Shown in pieces: positions 61,471 to 64,000 of a stretch of 64,000 nt of DNA. The position numbers and the translations under genes are program-made. Source of the stretch: CAZYBO01 sp964645205 (GTDB lineage: Bacteria; Pseudomonadota; Alphaproteobacteria; Rickettsiales; SXRF01); contig CAZYBO010000001.1 of NCBI GenBank assembly GCA_964645205.1, forward strand, positions 372,001 to 436,000, in the 5' to 3' direction. How positions within the stretch are numbered: the stretch's first letter is position 1; the number at the start of each line of letters is the position of its first letter. Under the pieces are notes generated by a model. That model made no database searches. It worked only from the letters and a program-made list of their open reading frames with translations, and was not told the DNA's origin.

Positions 61471-62360
61471 ATTACACTATCGCTATCTGTATCTGCACTT
61501 ACCGCCGCGCCCATGTCGCCGACACGATACGCTCACTCAAATTGCTCGCCCTGAAGCCGGAATGGACGCTGCACCTTATCGTCGCCGATAACGATGATGA
61601 ACCGTCCGCCCGCCCCACCGTGGAAGCCGCTGCGCACGAAGCTGGCCTGCCGCTCACCTACCTCCACGCCCCCGCACGCAATATTTCCATCGCCCGCAAC
61701 GCCTGCCTGAAAGAAGCGCAAAGCGACCTGCTCGCCTTCATCGACGATGACGAATTGGTAACCCGGGACTGGCTGGCTGCCATGATACAAACTCTGGAAG
61801 CCACCTACGCAGACGCCGTGCTGGGGCCGGTGAACGCCATTTACGACGCTAACGCCCCACAATGGCTGCGCAACGGCGATTTTCACTCCACACGCCCGGT
61901 GATAAACGATGGATTTATCGCTACCGGCTACGCAGGCAATGTCCTCATCCGTGGCCAATCCGCCGCGTTGAAAGGGTTATGCTTCCGCGAGGAATTAGGG
62001 CAAAGCGGCGGCGAGGACACCGCTTTTTTCAGCGCCATGGTCAAGGCGGGCGGCACGATAGCCTACGCATCCAACGCGGTGGCGACCGAGATCGTGCCTG
62101 CCGACAAAGCCACGCTGCGCTGGTTGCTAAAGCGCCGCTTCCGCTCCGGCCAGACGCACGGCACGCTGCTTATGGAGCAAGGCCAAGGCACAGCTTCACA
62201 TCTGGTAAAAGCCTACCTAAAAGCAGTGTTTTGCGCCTGTATCGCGCTGTTATGCATTATCGACTCCACCCGCTTCCGCTTCTGGGTGCTGCGCGGGGCG
62301 ATGCATGCGGGCGTGATGTCGAGGCTGCTGGGCAAACGGGAGTTGCAGCTTTATGGATAG
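61467..62360 (+). CDS. Glycosyltransferase family 2 (ExoM-like)
   Basis: The start at 61467 (MNYTIAICICTYRRAHVADT) overlaps the previous stop as ATGA. GT2 motifs are LIVADNDDEP, ARNISIARNACLKEA, LLAFIDDDELVTRDWL (DDD) and GGEDTAFFSAMVKAGG. A C-terminal hydrophobic helix (CACIALLCII) may anchor it. It resembles succinoglycan ExoM. Length is 297 aa, with an 8-base overlap to the next gene. Confidence 0.9.
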   Translation: MNYTIAICICTYRRAHVADTIRSLKLLALKPEWTLHLIVADNDDEPSARPTVEAAAHEAGLPLTYLHAPARNISIARNACLKEAQSDLLAFIDDDELVTRDWLAAMIQTLEATYADAVLGPVNAIYDANAPQWLRNGDFHSTRPVINDGFIATGYAGNVLIRGQSAALKGLCFREELGQSGGEDTAFFSAMVKAGGTIAYASNAVATEIVPADKATLRWLLKRRFRSGQTHGTLLMEQGQGTASHLVKAYLKAVFCACIALLCIIDSTRFRFWVLRGAMHAGVMSRLLGKRELQLYG

Positions 62361-63288
62361 GCCGGACATCTCGATCATCATCACCACCTACAACGTGGAA
62401 GCCTATATCGAGCGCGCACTAGCAAGCGCATTATCGCAGGAAGGCGTATCGCTGGAAGTGATCGCGGTTGACGACGGTTCCACCGACAGAAGCTGGCAGA
62501 TCATTGCGAACCAGACCGACCCGCGCGTGAAATGCATCAAACTAAACGCCAACGGCGGCCCCAGCGTCGCGCGCAACGCCGGTATCGCGATCGCAGCCGG
62601 CGCGTGGATCGCCGTGCTCGATGGTGACGACACCTTCCTCCCCGGCCGCCTCGCGCAGTGCATGAAGCTGGCAGCCGAGCAGCAGGCCGACATCGTAGTG
62701 GACAACCTTCTGATACACCGCGAGCAGGACGGCAAACAATTCCCCATGTTTCCACCCGCAACGTTCGCGAAGTTGCAGCGTCTCGACCTAGCCACCTTCA
62801 TCGCAGGCAACCGGCTTTTTTCCGGCGGCTACTCGCTGGGTTACGTAAAACCCATATTCTCCGCCGCATTCCTGCAAAAACACGGGCTGTATTATGACCC
62901 GTCGATCCGCATCGGCGAAGATTACCTATTGCTGGCCGAAGCCCTCGCCGAAGGCGCAAGCTGCGCCGTGCATCCGTCGGCAGGCTATCGCTATACGGTA
63001 CGGCGCGGCTCCATATCGCACCGCCTGACGCTGGCTGACATCAACCGCATGGAAGAAGGCGATGCCAAACTTCTCGCCCGTCACCGCCTGTCCCCCGCCG
63101 CCATGCGCGCCCAGAAAAACCGCGAGGCAGGCATCAGCCGCGCACGCGCATTCACCATGCTGATCGACGCGCTCAAGCGCAGGGATGCCATCGGCGCAAT
63201 CAACGCGATACTCTACCATCCCTCCTGCCTGTGGCTGCTGCATATGCCTATCAGCGCACGGCTCAAGCGCCTTTTCCGCAAAGCGTAG
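62353..63288 (+). CDS. Glycosyltransferase family 2
   Basis: Third GT2 of the cluster. The canonical N-terminus is DISIIITTYNVEAYIERAL, with VIAVDDGSTDRSWQI, NGGPSVARNAGI and WIAVLDGDDTFLPGRL (DGD) motifs, then IGEDYLLLAEALAEGA. The C-terminus is basic and helical. The linkage it makes cannot be read from the sequence. Length is 311 aa. Confidence 0.92.
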   Translation: MDRPDISIIITTYNVEAYIERALASALSQEGVSLEVIAVDDGSTDRSWQIIANQTDPRVKCIKLNANGGPSVARNAGIAIAAGAWIAVLDGDDTFLPGRLAQCMKLAAEQQADIVVDNLLIHREQDGKQFPMFPPATFAKLQRLDLATFIAGNRLFSGGYSLGYVKPIFSAAFLQKHGLYYDPSIRIGEDYLLLAEALAEGASCAVHPSAGYRYTVRRGSISHRLTLADINRMEEGDAKLLARHRLSPAAMRAQKNREAGISRARAFTMLIDALKRRDAIGAINAILYHPSCLWLLHMPISARLKRLFRKA

Positions 63289-63291
63289 CGC

Positions 63292-64000
63292 ATGGCGAAA
63301 CAACCCGCGACAAGCCTGAAAATGCCCCCGGCTCAGCAAGCCGAACCGATCATGGGCGATTCGCTCGCCACCGGGTTCGTAGCGCTCACCACGCTGATCA
63401 TGGCCTACGGATCGCTGTTCGGTTTCGTCTCCATTCTGGTATTTTACGCCATGTGGCTGCCGCGCCTTTCCTATAAAGGCGCCCTCACCATCACGCCCGA
63501 TAAAGACACGATACTACTGTTGCTGTTCCCGCTATATGCCTGCCTCTCGGCGCTGTGGTCGCTTTACCCTTCGATCAGCATCTATAATGCCGGCGAGTAC
63601 GCATCGCTGGTGGCATGCACGCTCATCATGTCGCGTATCGTTACCACCCGCGCATTCATACGCGGCGTCGTGCTGGGATGCGTCGTCACCCTCATCGCCT
63701 CGCTGCTGGCGGATCGCTACGGCATCGACCCCTTAACCGGCGATTATGCGCTGATAGGCCTGTTCGGTTCAAAAAACCAGGTAGGGCTTTTCGCGGAAAT
63801 CGGTATTTTCATGGCGCTGCTGGGTTTCCTGTTCAAGCAAAAGCTGGTGGAAAAGCTGTTCTACTGCCATATCCCGCTCCTCCTCTGCGGCGTGTCGCTA
63901 TATTTAAGCAAATCGGCGTCGTCGGTGCTGTCGCTTGGCGTCACGCTCGCCGTGCTCGGGCTTATCGTTATCATCGCCCGCCTGCCGCGCACCTTCCGCC
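63292..64000 (+). CDS. O-antigen ligase/polymerase-like protein (3' end cut by window edge)
   Basis: Starts at the ATG at 63292, 3 bases after the preceding stop, and stays open to the window end (about 236 codons). The product is a polytopic membrane protein: at least five hydrophobic helices are visible, such as LATGFVALTTLIMAYGSLFGF. The motif LFGSKNQVGLFAEIGIFMALLGF is typical of the WaaL/Wzy/ExoQ family. It is likely the polymerase of this exopolysaccharide. The conserved large periplasmic loop lies beyond the edge. Confidence 0.82.
   Translation, partial: MAKQPATSLKMPPAQQAEPIMGDSLATGFVALTTLIMAYGSLFGFVSILVFYAMWLPRLSYKGALTITPDKDTILLLLFPLYACLSALWSLYPSISIYNAGEYASLVACTLIMSRIVTTRAFIRGVVLGCVVTLIASLLADRYGIDPLTGDYALIGLFGSKNQVGLFAEIGIFMALLGFLFKQKLVEKLFYCHIPLLLCGVSLYLSKSASSVLSLGVTLAVLGLIVIIARLPRTFR

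Overview
The window reads as a chromosomal segment of a free-living, flagellated alphaproteobacterium. The evidence is the split FO ATP-synthase operon with paired b' and b subunits, the alphaproteobacterial flagellar genes for a DUF6468 protein and MotE, the FYDLN-type (TIGR02300) zinc-ribbon protein, a phasin, ETF-ubiquinone oxidoreductase and a SlyB/Wza/GumC-type exopolysaccharide locus. The DNA is moderately GC-rich, densely coded and full of ATGA-type gene overlaps. No rRNA, CRISPR array, insertion sequence or prophage was seen. The order cannot be fixed from the sequence alone.

Layout. 1-4170: the 3' part of rne, an M48 metalloprotease with TPRs and a secreted DsbA-family protein. 4167-7127 (minus): a TPR lipid-envelope-type protein, ispE and a small unknown gene. 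7239-9780: a 62-residue unknown, a sulfotransferase-like protein and ETF-QO. 9826-14195: family 4 uracil-DNA glycosylase, a lytic transglycosylase, rnhB and a DUF721/DciA-like gene in a coupled chain, then a second DsbA-like protein. 14264-16620: atpI-atpB-atpE-atpF'-atpF. 16701-19390: an outer-membrane barrel protein coupled to a membrane glycosyltransferase with an N-terminal MshEN-like (c-di-GMP receptor type) domain. 19446-22331: rpmJ, a periplasmic protein, tRNA-Arg, hsp20, mlaC, a DUF3147 protein and tRNA-Pro.

22503-30419 is a flagellar block: a minus-strand unit fliL-fliM-DUF6468-motE-phosphomannomutase, divergent from flgF-flgG-flgA-flgH. The divergent region holds a strong sigma-54-like site facing flgF and a sigma-70-like site facing fliL. 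30429-38732 holds an unknown protein, a D,D-carboxypeptidase, a phasin, TIGR02300, grpE, an ftsX without ftsE, a YdcF-like protein, plsC, rph, rdgB and yceI. 38742-49155 holds a ScsB/DsbD-type thiol reductase, a methyltransferase, a second lytic transglycosylase, an RND efflux pump with its adaptor, and a Y-family polymerase.

49156-64000 is an exopolysaccharide locus. On the minus strand lie galE, a WbaP-type initiating phosphotransferase, a small twin-CX3C secreted protein and an ExeA-like ATPase. Divergent from them are a Wza-like export protein, an outer-membrane barrel, a GumC/Wzz-type chain-length protein, a CpsD-like ATPase, a methyltransferase, a GH16 glycanase, four glycosyltransferases and an O-antigen-ligase-like polymerase cut by the right edge. 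Together these would make, polymerise, export and trim a repeat-unit polysaccharide. The two most interesting candidates are the MshEN-glycosyltransferase/outer-membrane pair and the twin-CX3C protein tied to the exopolysaccharide ATPase.
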